Shown: piece by piece, positions 1 to 9,569 of the stretch | Layout of the letters: every line of letters begins with the position of its first letter | Position numbering within the stretch: the stretch's first letter is position 1 | Assembly: GCA_036936605.1 (NCBI GenBank) | Contig: JAUPFV010000002.1 | Coordinates: 322,416,893-322,480,892 of the forward strand | Direction of reading: 5' to 3' | Length of the DNA: 64,000 nucleotides | Origin: Limnanthes douglasii subsp. nivea | Taxonomy: Eukaryota > Streptophyta > Magnoliopsida > Brassicales > Limnanthaceae | Translations under genes and position numbers: made by a program | Notes under the pieces: model-generated | The model's input: the letters and a program-made list of their open reading frames with translations, nothing else | Database searches by the model: none | Told to the model about the DNA's origin: nothing

Positions 1-764
1 TAATAATAACATAGCACTTGTAATGAAAATAAGTTAAACAACTCAAATTAAAACTATTTCAACATTTACTCTCAAAATCAAAAATAATAATTTATATTAC
101 TATTTCAACATTAGCTTTAACTCTTAGAAGACACACGTATTTATGGATACATTACATTCATTCATCAAATAATTCGTTATAAACATTATAAATTCAACCG
201 TTAACCATTTAAAATATTCAACTAATATTAGATAGTGTATTAAAAAAAGTATTGGAATATTATTAAACATTGTTTCCGCCGCATCATATTTTCTCTTTAT
301 TTTATATCTTTATTTTACTGAATTTGAACACTCTACTTGTGGTGTGTACTATATGTCTTGTTAAATATCTTTCCATCCGCTTGACCTCATCTCATGTTCA
401 GATAATTTTTTCAATGTATTTGTTAATTCTAAATTAATAATAATATACTTATTCACTACAAGATGTTCACTTAATCCAAAACTTTGTGTTCAGTATAAAA
501 CCTCTTTTTTAATATCGCCTCAGAGAATGCATGATTATGTATTCGTAGAGAAATTATATGTCCAGTCTTGGTGGAAATTAAAAATTAAACGTTGTCACCT
601 ACCAAATATAACTATACCAAATTTGTGTTCTACGATGAGTTGGATCTTATCTTACAGGTATTGATGTATTATACTGGTAGGTAAATTCCTTTTCTGGATT
701 ATTTGATTCCAAAATATAATTAAACCTAAACCAGATGCATACATTAATACCCTAGTGCCTCTTC

Positions 765-773
765 TTTATAAAC
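765..773 (+). promoter_or_regulatory. Probable TATA box of the MADS gene
   Basis: TTTATAAAC lies about 65-70 bases upstream of the ATG at 838, which would leave a 5' leader of roughly 35-45 nucleotides. Position and sequence fit a plant core promoter. No transcript evidence is available. Confidence 0.45.
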
Positions 774-837
774 AACACAAATCCTATAATCTAGATACAC
801 AAAAAGGTTCAACTCTTCTTCTCTTTTTTCCGTCAAC

Positions 838-1347
838 ATGGTTAAGAGAAGCAATAGTTATATTGTTGACAGGGCTCAGAGGAAAACTAACTACACGAAG
901 AGAAGCGCAGGTATTTTGAAAATGGCTAAAGAGCTTGGCATCTTGTGTGATGTCAAAGTTTGTACCATCATACAAAGCGAGTTCGACGCAGAACCCATCA
1001 TTCAACCTCCTATTAATGAAGCTAGGCCTATTCTTCAGGAATTCATGAACATGGCACCGGAGCAACGAGAGAAAAATATGCTCGACCAAGAGACATATCT
1101 ACGCGAAAAAATCAAGAAAATTTGGCAGAAGTGTGGAGAGCAAAGCAAGAAGAATTATGACATGTGGATGACTCATGTTATGTTCCAGCTCGCGAACGGT
1201 GAAATCCAGGTAAAAGACCTCAGCTATGATGAACTCATATGGGTTATCGAGATAAACAATCAGTACCGGAAAGATATTCAAGCGAGGTGCGAACTTCTCA
1301 AAAGAGCTGCAAGTACTTCAGTGAGTTCATCAGGGCCAACTCACTGA
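838..1347 (+). CDS. Type I (M-gamma-like) MADS-box transcription factor, single exon
   Basis: The 169-residue product has an N-terminal MADS-like domain (residues about 1-55). It keeps the RKTNYTKRSAGI stretch, the KELGILCDVKVCTII core and the acidic EFD end that match the DNA-binding and dimerisation fold. Residues about 75-155 (QETYLREKIKK, then a helix ending in ELLKRA) resemble the C-terminal region of M-gamma proteins such as AGL80 and PHERES1; there is no K-box, as expected for type I. Family members are nuclear DNA-binding proteins acting mostly in the female gametophyte and endosperm; that role is inferred. The start is supported by the context AACATGG and by the upstream TATA. The domain is divergent: the usual basic GRGK-type start is replaced by VKRSNSYIVDRAQ, so DNA binding may be altered. 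The protein is shorter than most M-gamma members. It could be a late-stage pseudogene whose frame happens to be open. Two broken copies lie at 37038 and 56948. Confidence 0.8.
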   Translation: MVKRSNSYIVDRAQRKTNYTKRSAGILKMAKELGILCDVKVCTIIQSEFDAEPIIQPPINEARPILQEFMNMAPEQREKNMLDQETYLREKIKKIWQKCGEQSKKNYDMWMTHVMFQLANGEIQVKDLSYDELIWVIEINNQYRKDIQARCELLKRAASTSVSSSGPTH

Positions 1348-1810
1348 ATCCAGCATTCACAATTTATAAATTTCAGGCATTGGATGGTTATGTTGTCTTT
1401 TTCAGTTCATTGAAACTTCCCTGAATTTTTTAAGGTTTTTTTTGCTTCGTCATGTTTTGGTCGGTCTATGTTTCTCCAGTTTGAAGTCTTGAGATATTCT
1501 CATGGCCGCTTATTTCTTTGATATTTTGTATCAACATTTATATGTACTGGTAAAAGATATAATTCAGTTATATCATTATCATAGTTTACAATATTTATAA
1601 TTTGTTGATTACTGTGAAAGTATAATAATCCTATAGAACATGTTCAACCAACCTGATCCTTCCAAAACCTTTAAAATTCATTTTTTAAAATATAAAAACA
1701 AATTAACGGTGTTCAAATATATTATGATGTATTTTGTCAGATATATATGTTTTAATTAGTAAAATTTGTCATTTGTTTCTCTCAGGCTATCTATATATAC
1801 AATTATAGTG
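1348..1810 (+). other. 3' flank of the MADS gene, no gene seen
   Basis: AT-rich sequence. The first 60 bases after the stop match the 3' end of the MADS relic at 57360-57420. The stretch 1740-1810 resembles 37214-37300 of D2. No coding signal or recognisable terminator was found. Confidence 0.5.
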
Positions 1811-1815
1811 TAACA
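1811..1815. repeat. Target site duplication, left (TAACA)
   Basis: TAACA directly precedes the left LTR and is repeated at 5817-5821 directly after the right LTR, as expected for integrase-mediated insertion. Confidence 0.9.
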
Positions 1816-2306
1816 TGTTGGGAATTTTGTTTAGAGATTTCCGGATAAACTCTGAAGTCTTGTTTTAACAATTTCAGATTGAAATTATTTTGGTGGTTCT
1901 CCAAAATTTTCAACCGGATAAAATCAGAGCGTATGCATTTGAACAACGAGAATGGATTTTTGTTGTTATTTTTTATGTTCAGAACCATACTTATTTATTC
2001 AACCAAAATACTCCAACTGCAAAACAGTTTTATGTCCAAAACAGTTAATATTTCAAATGATAAACTGACTAAAAATTCAAATTCAAATTCAAATTCGAAT
2101 TATTTTTCAAAATTGAAATTTCCATGAATTTTCATAATAGTCTTATCATTCAAAATAAATCTAACCCGAACAAGGATCCGTCTATTGGACCCACTAATCA
2201 TAATATATTCTAACAAGCGTGTACTCCACACTCTCCGACTTGCTCGATAATATATTATGACTACATTGGTCGACTAGGTAATCCAATTACACTAAAATAT
2301 CCAACA
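1816..2306 (-). repeat. 3' LTR (element orientation) of the UPL-capturing retrotransposon
   Basis: Begins TGTTGGG and ends CCAACA on the plus strand, and is nearly identical to 5326-5816. It contains a short ATTCAA/TTCAAA microsatellite near 2080-2100. Confidence 0.93.
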
Positions 2307-2319
2307 ATCTTCCCCCATT
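2307..2319 (-). promoter_or_regulatory. Polypurine tract
   Basis: On the minus strand this reads AAATGGGGGAAGAT and directly abuts the LTR start. That is the expected place and composition for the plus-strand primer of a minus-oriented LTR element. Confidence 0.75.
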
Positions 2320-2809
2320 TTAGTGCAATTCATGATTAACTAAAACAAAATCACAACAAATAACAAATTTATGCATAAATGAAACGTCGTAACGATTGAA
2401 TTTCATATTAGTATATTACACATTCCAAATATTCGAATATCAAGGTATCACTAAGGATTGAACCTTTACTATCCATAATGAATACTCGAAGATAATATAC
2501 ACATAAATTTACATTCTCAAATGTTCTTACTTGACACTATCTTTTACTAGCCTTGTGTCCTTATCCTTCTTAAGCATATCAAAGCCAAGTCCTAGCTTCT
2601 TGAAGCGGCTAAACTTCATGCTTAAATAGGTAGATCTTTTACTCTTGCACATGCATATGCAATTTTTCAAAAGAGCTATTAAGAAGATAAAACTTCAACC
2701 TCCACAACTTGCATGTCTGAACACATACTTTGGGATAATACTACTAATGTGTTCCAATCTCTAGATGTTAAGCTTTCCACATTGAATTCAGCACCTAATG
2801 TCATATTAG

Positions 2810-3050
2810 ATGGGAATTGGGTATCTTAACATGAGAGATTTCAAATGGACTTGTAATCCCATCCCAATAGCCGATTTGTGCACAAAATCTCTACTTAACC
2901 CTTTGGTTAAATTATCGACTAAATCATATCGAGTTCTCACAAACTCTACTGTAATAACATCATTCGTGATCCGCTCACGAATCATAATCTGTCTGACACC
3001 TAAGTGTCAAGACCTATCTTTATAAACTAGTCTATCGACATTTTCCAAGG
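2810..3050 (-). pseudogene. Copia RNase H / polyprotein C-terminal relic
   Basis: The minus-strand translation contains VRQIMIRERI, VITVEFVRTRYDL and NLTKGLSRD followed by GMGLQ. This matches the conserved end of copia polyproteins, where the family motif is close to DPLTKGLSR. A stop codon interrupts it after YKDRS. It is the only autonomous-element coding sequence left inside the element and shows its copia ancestry. The relic joins foreign sequence somewhere between 3050 and 3250. Confidence 0.75.
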
Positions 3051-3184
3051 CAGCTTCACTTTCCTCATGCAAATTTTCATTCTGAAAATTTATACCATTG
3101 CCATGCAGGTTCAAGTCTTTGTGAGCAGTAGAGGCATTTAATGGAATATTCTTATTTTGCGAAGGAGCCCATGCACGTTCAAAC

Positions 3185-3330
3185 TGTGAGAGTAGATGCT
3201 TTTTCCATGCAAATTCACATTCTGTGAATTAATTCCACCTCCATGTAAAGTCACATTCTGTGAATTAATTCCACATCTCCATGCAAATTCACATTCTGTG
3301 AATTAATTTTATTTTCATGCAAATTCACGC
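3185..3330. repeat. Short imperfect tandem repeats at the capture junction
   Basis: At least three units of about 35-38 bp share CATGCAAATTCACATTCTG and GTGAATTAATTCCA. The minus-strand translation gives repeated NSQNVNLHG-like peptides. Weaker copies extend left to about 3060. Confidence 0.7.
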
Positions 3331-3379
3331 CTAGAGAATGAAATATGCATATCAGCACTATTTTCCATTTCCATTGCAT

Positions 3380-3538
3380 TATTTTGGTTAGCATAGCCAG
3401 ATGACCCGGGACTGAGATTCTCACCAAGAGAGGCATTTTTTCAACAATTTCAATATTTATATCAGCACCACAACCTCTTAGTGAAGATACATGACGCAAA
3501 AGCTCTTCCACCGCATTATAAAGGGAAAATAGCTTCAT
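3380..3538 (-). pseudogene. Continuation of captured UPL1/2-like fragment after a 1-nt frameshift
   Basis: The minus-strand frame starting in the overlap continues AVEELLRHVSSLRG and then DINIEIVEKM. This is the expected continuation of the DUF913-type region of UPL1/UPL2-like ligases after the MNEAI segment at the end of the 3516-4040 frame. A single missing base near 3518 turns the parent frame into a stop. Beyond about 3400 the match becomes weak and runs into the repeat zone. Confidence 0.7.
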
Positions 3539-4040
3539 TCATCGCTATAATATATTTCTTGCTGGTAAATATATCAACAAGGAATCGTTCCAGCCCTTTT
3601 GCATTAAGACAAATAGCACCTAGACCATTAGAAACACATGTGAGGGCCTTTAAGGAGGGAAGCACTCTACCTCCAACAACCGAAGCAAGCAATGCACCTG
3701 GGAGACCCATTTCGAGAAGAGAAGGAAGACATGTAGGGTCTTTGTGGATAATTTCACTATGAACCCGTCCAATATCCTCGAGAACATCTTTACTGTCATT
3801 TCCAAACTCTAAGAGCAATGCAGTAACCCACCGATTGCTTGAGAAAGGCTGTCCAATAGACCTTGGCCAGAAGGAGTAAAACTGATCCCCGTAAGCCTTG
3901 AAAGACAGAACCAGAGAACCAGCAGCAACCGACTCAAAAGAACTCAAAGGCCCCCTTCTCAACTTCTGCATTTCCACCACCATTTCGATATAGGAATCGC
4001 GAACACAAGACATCAACTCCGTGTTCCAAGATTCAATCAA
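3516..4040 (-). CDS. Captured host gene fragment: UPL1/UPL2-like HECT E3 ubiquitin ligase (DUF913 region), open for 174 codons
   Basis: The minus-strand frame reads through recognisable plant UPL1/UPL2 sequence. Landmarks are VRDSYIEMVVEMQKLRRGP near residue 15, WPRSIGQPFSSNRWVTALL near residue 58, DVLEDIGRVH near residue 84, IIHKDPTCLPSLLEMGLP near residue 97, ALTCVSNGLGAICLNAKGLE near residue 130 and VDIFTSKKYIIAMNEAI near residue 155. UPL1/UPL2 are very large (over 3500 residues) ubiquitin ligases with the catalytic HECT domain at the C-terminus. This piece has no HECT domain and cannot be a ligase. It lies in the same sense as the retrotransposon, so an LTR-driven transcript would carry it. 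Codons upstream of the first Met (LDAGDQ) still read as the parent, so the Met is not a natural start. The two halves (before and after residue 90) may be non-adjacent in the parent; I cannot settle this from memory. Confidence 0.75.
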   Translation of the reverse strand: MIESWNTELMSCVRDSYIEMVVEMQKLRRGPLSSFESVAAGSLVLSFKAYGDQFYSFWPRSIGQPFSSNRWVTALLLEFGNDSKDVLEDIGRVHSEIIHKDPTCLPSLLEMGLPGALLASVVGGRVLPSLKALTCVSNGLGAICLNAKGLERFLVDIFTSKKYIIAMNEAIFPL

Positions 4041-5325
4041 CTGATCTCCAGCATCAAGCTTTATTTCAATGTCATGTTATGTCTAAAGGCCATTTATATA
4101 TATCCACATATAAAACTTTACAACTACCGAAGCAGTAGCATTAACCGCAATTATATTTTATATACAATTACCGAAAGAGTAGCATTAACTGCCATTATAT
4201 TTCTTTACTGCAGTTATATATCCATTTCTATACATATTTTACAGTTGATGTGCTTTTAAGTAGCAGTATATACAACTGCCTTACATCACATTTGCATTCC
4301 GCATTTTCATACACCACAGTAAATAGAAATGTGAACTTTGAACAGTTTTTATTGCATAAAAAATACATGCAATATGTCTGTATAAACATTTCACTAGATT
4401 AATGCAGAAAACCACTTTTACTGTTAGCTTTTCTGCATTAGTTGCAAATGCTGCACACAACTGCATACATCCATCTTATTCTTTTACGAATAATATGTCT
4501 TACTTTTCCTATCAAATTTTCTACTTAAACATGAACCAAACTAGATAGGAAAATCGGCACGAATCCTATGCTATTAAATACTCTACATACATCCAAAATT
4601 TAATTCAGGCAAAGATTCATTACTTTTCTTTTCCCGAAAAGTAGGCAGAATAATTCTACGATTTGCACAGACAATTACTCACACCATAGCGAAAATTATG
4701 ATAAATATTGCATGCAAAATACAACTTTTACGATTTAATCACACTACATGCCGTAATATCCATGTGTTAGATAAAATAATTAAAACCGTTTCAATTTGGT
4801 ATATAACTTACCACTTAAAAACCTGCAAATTGAAACCAAACCAACCACCATAACCGCATGTTACCAAGTGTGTTGTTCTTTAATTTATGTTCATCCATAG
4901 AAATTGTAACTCTAATAATATAATTATTTCTATTTCAATTCAACGTAAATAGTGTTTTTTTTTTTTTTTATAAATGCTTTCGAATGTCGATTTCAAGCAT
5001 TTTCAGTCTTAGATACACACTTCTAACAACTAAAACAATAATTAATCCAAAGTGTGTATCTTTTTTTCAAAATTTAAAAATAGCAGAGATTATCACCATT
5101 TTTATAATCTTAAAAACTAGACATCCATAAATAAAAAGTCAAGGGAGAAAAACTTACAGGACGTATGTACAATTAGTTCCATTCATCTTTTAATACTTGA
5201 TTGTGGATTCTTTTAAGGATAAAAAAAAATCTATTCATTCCAATCTTCATCCACATCTTTGCATAAAACAAGAACATCTTCATAGAAATCTCTTCATAAA
5301 ACAAGAACAGATAATTTCAATCTTT
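4041..5325 (-). other. Leader / untranslated interior of the UPL-capturing element
   Basis: AT-rich non-coding sequence between the captured fragment and the 5' LTR. It holds two 43-45 bp imperfect repeats (around 4122-4165 and 4166-4210, sharing AGTAGCATTAACYGC), a run of about 15 T near 4955, and two copies of CATAAAACAAGAAC near 5263 and 5295. No ORF with family resemblance and no canonical primer binding site were seen. Confidence 0.55.
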
Positions 5326-5816
5326 TGTTGGGAATTTTGTTTAGAGATTTCCGGATAAACTCTGAAGTCTTGTTTTAACAATTTCAGATTGAAATTATTT
5401 TGGTGGTTCTCCAAAATTTTCAACCGGATAAAATCAGAGCGTATGCATTTGAACAACGAGAATGGATTTTTGTTGTTATTTTTTATGTTCAGAACCATAC
5501 TTATTTATTCAACCAAAATACTCCAACTGCAAAACAGTTTTATGTCCAAAACGGTTAATATTTCAAATGATAAACTGACTAAAAATTCAAATTCAAATTC
5601 AAATTCGAATTATTTTTCAAAATTCAAATTTCCATGAATTTTCATAATAGTCTTATCATTCAAAATAAATCTAACCCGAACAAGGATCCGTCTATTGGAC
5701 CCACTAATCATAATATATTCTAACAAGCGTGTACTCCACACTCTCCGACTTGCTCGATAATATATTATGACTACATTGGTCGACTAGGTAATCCAATTAC
5801 ACTAAAATATCCAACA
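5326..5816 (-). repeat. 5' LTR (element orientation) of the UPL-capturing retrotransposon
   Basis: A 491-bp copy of 1816-2306 with two differences by eye. It ends CCAACA and is followed by the second TAACA at 5817-5821. Confidence 0.93.
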
Positions 5817-5821
5817 TAACA
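5817..5821. repeat. Target site duplication, right (TAACA)
   Basis: Matches 1811-1815 exactly. Confidence 0.9.
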
Positions 5822-6280
5822 TGGTACCGCCTTTTTTTTTAAAGTTATCATGTTCGAGTTTTTATTTTATCGATAACTAAGTTTTTTTATTTTTCTAATC
5901 AATAAATTTATTTGCTTTTTGTTTCTTTCTATTATTAGTACCGTATAATATGGTATCAAATATATTTTGATCATATACGAGTTTGAATTTATTGATTGTT
6001 TGGTATTATGTTCTGTTCGAATGTTAGGGATTGTCAGTGTTTTTTATTTTTCTTGTTCATTATCTTAGGTTTTGTTCGAATGTTAGGGATTCCGGGTGTT
6101 TTGTATTTTTCTTGTTCGGTTATTTATGCATATAAAAGAATCATTCCAACTGTTAATAGTCATTAATGAAATTAAATCACCATTAACCCTTTGAGCGACA
6201 ATCTTTTCAACAACATAAACATCATTTTTAGTAGTTTCGTCCATCATTTCATCCACCAAAATTTCAGTAATGTTGCATCA

Positions 6281-6722
6281 TTAGGAGATACCGATACCAC
6301 GTGCTACCCACTGCGCCAGACCCCATATTTTTGACTAATTTAGTAAGTGCTACCCACTACGTCATATGTACATTCATGTCTCGCCCAGGTATGTTCTCAT
6401 CTCCTACTTAAGGTATTCTTTTATCCTTGTGGATTTTGGATTCTCGTATGTCTCGTCATATGCTAACTTACATGTTATACTTTCTTTAATTCTCATATAT
6501 CACCCGTGTATTTTTATATATGTCAGTGTTATATGAATGTCGGTAGAGAGTGTTGGTTCTATTGCTACCCCTCGCATATCAATCACTCATATTTACTACA
6601 TTATCAACCTTATTTTAAATCTGGTTTAGTACAGTCAATTTTTCTAAGTTTGGTCACTGTGTATTTTTTTTCTTTTGCTTTATGTGGAACTCTTCCCGTC
6701 CCGAACATCGCTAGTAAACATT
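6281..6722 (+). pseudogene. Copia gag-protease linker relic in D1
   Basis: The plus-strand translation in shifting frames shows a DSRMSRHMLTY-like segment, equivalent to the aspartic protease DSGASxHM motif. A stretch equivalent to GVGSI...SLxDVYYIPN follows, as in copia polyproteins between protease and integrase. The same relic, with a better preserved start, sits at 37612-38090 in D2, so this copia sequence was already there before the duplication. It is heavily broken. Confidence 0.6.
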
Positions 6723-6879
6723 CGTCAAACCAAAAATGCTATATCATCTTAAATTAATTTTATAAAAAACGAATGCAGAACATAATATATTTTCTAAACA
6801 AAGTTCACCTTTATTGTTAGACCATTTGTAGTCGTACTTTTTAAATCTGCATGTCAAGTAATGCCAACTACATATGTAT

Positions 6880-7280
6880 TAATAGTATTAATTTTGATCC
6901 ATCCTTAACTTTTATCTTTTACAAAAATAAATTTGATTTGAATTTCATATATTTTTAAAAAGATATATTTTTTAAATAAAAAAATTGATTTTGTTTCTAT
7001 GTATTATTTAAAATATATGTTAGATATTAGTTTTGATTTTTTTATTTGCTCGAGTATATTCTAACAATACTTTTTAAATAATAAAGTTGATTTTATTTCA
7101 TGCATCTTTTCTATAAAAATTGATTTTATTTCTATTAGTTTTTCAAAAATATCTTTTATGTAATGAATTTGATTTTAGTTCCATGTATCTTTTAAAATAT
7201 CTTTTAAATATTGGATTTTATTTTGTTATATGATTATATCATATTTTTAAAATATCTTTTAAAATAATATGTTAAAAGTT
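6880..7280. repeat. Degenerate AT-rich tandem repeats
   Basis: Six or so imperfect units built from TTGATTTTATTTC, ATGTATC and TTTTAAAATATC, spaced about 55-65 bp. The matching place in D2 (about 38690-38760) holds only one unit, so the array expanded in D1 or contracted in D2. Confidence 0.55.
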
Positions 7281-7690
7281 TTTTTTTATAATTATTTTTT
7301 TATATCGGGTAACAAACTATTAAAATGGAAATAAAAATATTAAAAAAACTAAAGAAAATGAAAAATGGAAGATTGAAAAAAAAGAAAATCATAATTTCCG
7401 GGTTTTGTTAAGTCTCTCAGAATTTAATAAATACACTAAAAATATTAAATTGTTTTAATTAACCTGTACTTTAACTGATTTAGTATTTTTTGGAACGGTA
7501 TACTCGATCTATAATCAAAACTCATCAAGAAACCTAACATTCGAATTAACTCTAAAGAATAAAACAAACACGAACTCGGGAAAACCTAATACTCGAATCA
7601 ACTCTACCACTTGGATTACTTTTTGCTGGAGAGACGAAATACTCGAATTGCCTTTATGTGAGACTAGGTATTCGAAAAATGATACCGTTA

Positions 7691-8224
7691 AAAAATTTCA
7701 CAGATAAAATAAATTATGATAATCAGATCAGTTACGGTAGTAAAATTATTCAGCATATAAATTGATAATCCTAAATTCATAATTGAAACTACGATATAGA
7801 CATACAATTTTGTAAAATTTAGTATGCTATAGAAGTTTGAAGTTTGATTTGGAAAACTTGGACAATTAAAATTCCATCTACCAAGAGACATAACGAAATG
7901 AACTAGCATATTTCAAATCATCCATACCATTTTCTATTCTAGTTTAATATATTAAAAAGAATTACAATTTTATTTTTCATATTGATTTTAATTTCGATCA
8001 ATTCTATAGTTGCTATGAAACTTTTGTATGTTAAAATCTTGTATGGTCAATTACAAGTTTCAATTGAAAAAAAAAACTAGTGTTCAATTATGAATTTAAC
8101 AATCTTAGATTAAATATCGAATTCGATCATTGCAAAGAGAATATCTAAATATTACATAGAGAATATCTAAATATAAATTTTATAAATCTTAGCTTAAATA
8201 TGAAGCCCCAACTTATAAACTTGT
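7691..8224. other. AT-rich stretch, nothing recognised
   Basis: No open frame with family resemblance and no terminal repeats. It is not in D2 at the equivalent place. Confidence 0.4.
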
Positions 8225-8550
8225 CTCTAGTGACAAGCTTACCCTTTAAAACTAGCCAAGATATAAAAGAATGACGCGGTATGTTGAATTTGTTCCATAT
8301 TAACCCGCCCGTCTCTTTTCTGGGAAATGCTTGTGAATAACGTTGTATGCGGATTTTATTGTGAACTTGTTGTCTCCGTCCTTAGTAACCCAAAATGGAA
8401 CATCCCTTAAGAGGATATTCAGATGGGAAAGCGAGATATTAAACTTGTTGATTTCTTCAAGAGGAACATGACTTCGAGCCCTAGCCGATCGTAAGTTTGA
8501 AGGCCACTTCCACTCACCATTTATGATTTTATTGACCTGTTAGTTAAGCG
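8225..8550 (-). pseudogene. LINE reverse-transcriptase zinc-binding region fragment
   Basis: The minus-strand translation reads NGEWKWPSNLRSA, then DVPFWVTKDGDNKFTIKSAYN, the signature just before the zf-RVT domain in plant L1-type LINEs (a W...GxFSVKSAYN pattern). It runs into stops after EKRRAG. This is a broken internal piece with no poly(A) tail nearby. Confidence 0.65.
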
Positions 8551-9569
8551 AACTATGATTACAAACATATGTTAAATAGAATTATAAAATTTATAAGATT
8601 ATTCAAAAAATATGGAAGAGAAACGTGTACAGTGTAAGGCAGCTTTCTTTCGGACTATTAATATGGACACCTAAATTTAATCACAATTGGAGTGCCCTGA
8701 AACTCCTATTTGGGTTTCATTCCCACAACATTCAAAGTATCTTTATAACTTTGGTTCAATAAACATATTGCTAAGGCAATTGGATTTTTCTTAACAATTT
8801 TGGTCCCAAAAAGAAATAGAGAAAGCTTTAACTATTGTAAAGCGTGGTTCATTGCTGATGTAACAACTAATTTCCCCTAAAACTAGGGATTAGTTTGGGA
8901 AGGTTGATGGCTAGTGGCAGGATATCACCTATAGTGATATCCCTTCCTATTGCACAACTTGTAATCACTTGTGACACAAAGAAAATTGATGTAATAAGGA
9001 AAACAACGAATACAACCTGGTGAAAAGCGAAGCAAGATCCGATAACTACTCAAAATGAAAAGAACCAAAGAAAATGTGGGTTCAAAAGATGAAGTACATT
9101 AATGTTAACAATAAATAAGACATCAAAAAAGATAAATGGACATATTTAAATGAATCAAAATCTCAAATAGGAATAGTCCACAAGTACAACAATCTAATAA
9201 GAACTTGTTATCAAAATATTCTATACCAAATTCCATTTAATCCACAAATAAAATGCATAATTTACAACCCAAAAGTAACATTAGTAAAGAATATTATAGA
9301 TTAGTGTTGAGTTCAACACATAAATTTTTTGATAAAGTCAACAAAAAAAAATTGATGCCTTTAATATAATTGACTATAGTAATAACATACCATTATCTAA
9401 TAAGATAAATTCAACTGGAAATGATATAGAATCTCCTAAGTATTCAAGATCAACAACCCTTCCAACAACTCAAGAGAATGAAAAAAAACATTAAATAAAG
9501 AAAACAACAAAAATCTTTCAAAAAGGTTTAAAATGTCTAAGTAAAAAATAATTATAGGTTCCAATTACT
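8551..9569. other. Intergenic/repeat-derived, no gene recognised
   Basis: AT-rich. A 10-bp inverted motif (GGATATCACC...GTGATATCC) sits near 8922-8942. No coding resemblance was seen. Part may be 5' leader of the LINE that begins near 9570. Confidence 0.35.

Larger units (their letters stand above)
1816..5816 (-). mobile_element. Non-autonomous copia-derived LTR retrotransposon carrying a captured host gene fragment
   Basis: This 4001-bp element is bounded by 491-bp LTRs (1816-2306 and 5326-5816) with TG...CA ends and a TAACA target duplication. The LTRs differ at only two positions by eye (near 2041/5551 and 2114/5624), so the insertion is recent. Orientation is minus: a purine-rich tract on the minus strand abuts the left LTR, and the copia C-terminal relic and captured gene both read on the minus strand. 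No gag, protease, integrase or catalytic RT is present, so movement must have been supplied in trans. No canonical tRNA-Met primer site is visible inside the right LTR. In element order it holds a leader (4041-5325), a UPL1/2-like fragment (3380-4040), a short-repeat zone (about 3185-3330), a copia RNase H tail (2810-3050) and the polypurine tract. Confidence 0.93.
88..7690. repeat. Segmental duplication copy D1
   Basis: This stretch is collinear with 36049-39065 (D2). Shared blocks include the region around 230-400 with 36180-36345, the MADS gene start, the region 5880-6760 with 37210-38090, and 7385-7680 with 38800-39062. By eye, identity is roughly 75-85 percent with many small indels. D1 carries an LTR element (1816-5816) that D2 lacks, while D2 carries a hAT-type MITE that D1 lacks, so both insertions postdate the duplication. 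The ends are approximate; homology fades after 7690, although D2 resumes weaker similarity to sequences lying much further right in D1. Confidence 0.8.

Noticed and set aside
1879..2127. 82-codon frame occurring twice (also 5389-5637)
   Set aside because: It is inside the two LTRs of one element; the duplicate is explained by the LTR pair, not by a gene family.
3180..3330. Short spaced direct repeats considered as a CRISPR-like array
   Set aside because: Units are adjacent and degenerate without unique spacers, and they lie inside a plant retrotransposon.
4074..4466. Short frames in the leader of the UPL-capturing element, considered as a small protein
   Set aside because: Low complexity, no conserved counterpart and no resemblance to gag or host genes.
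7688..7909. Open frame with apparent hydrophobic segments
   Set aside because: AT-rich chance frame, not conserved in D2, without start context or family resemblance.
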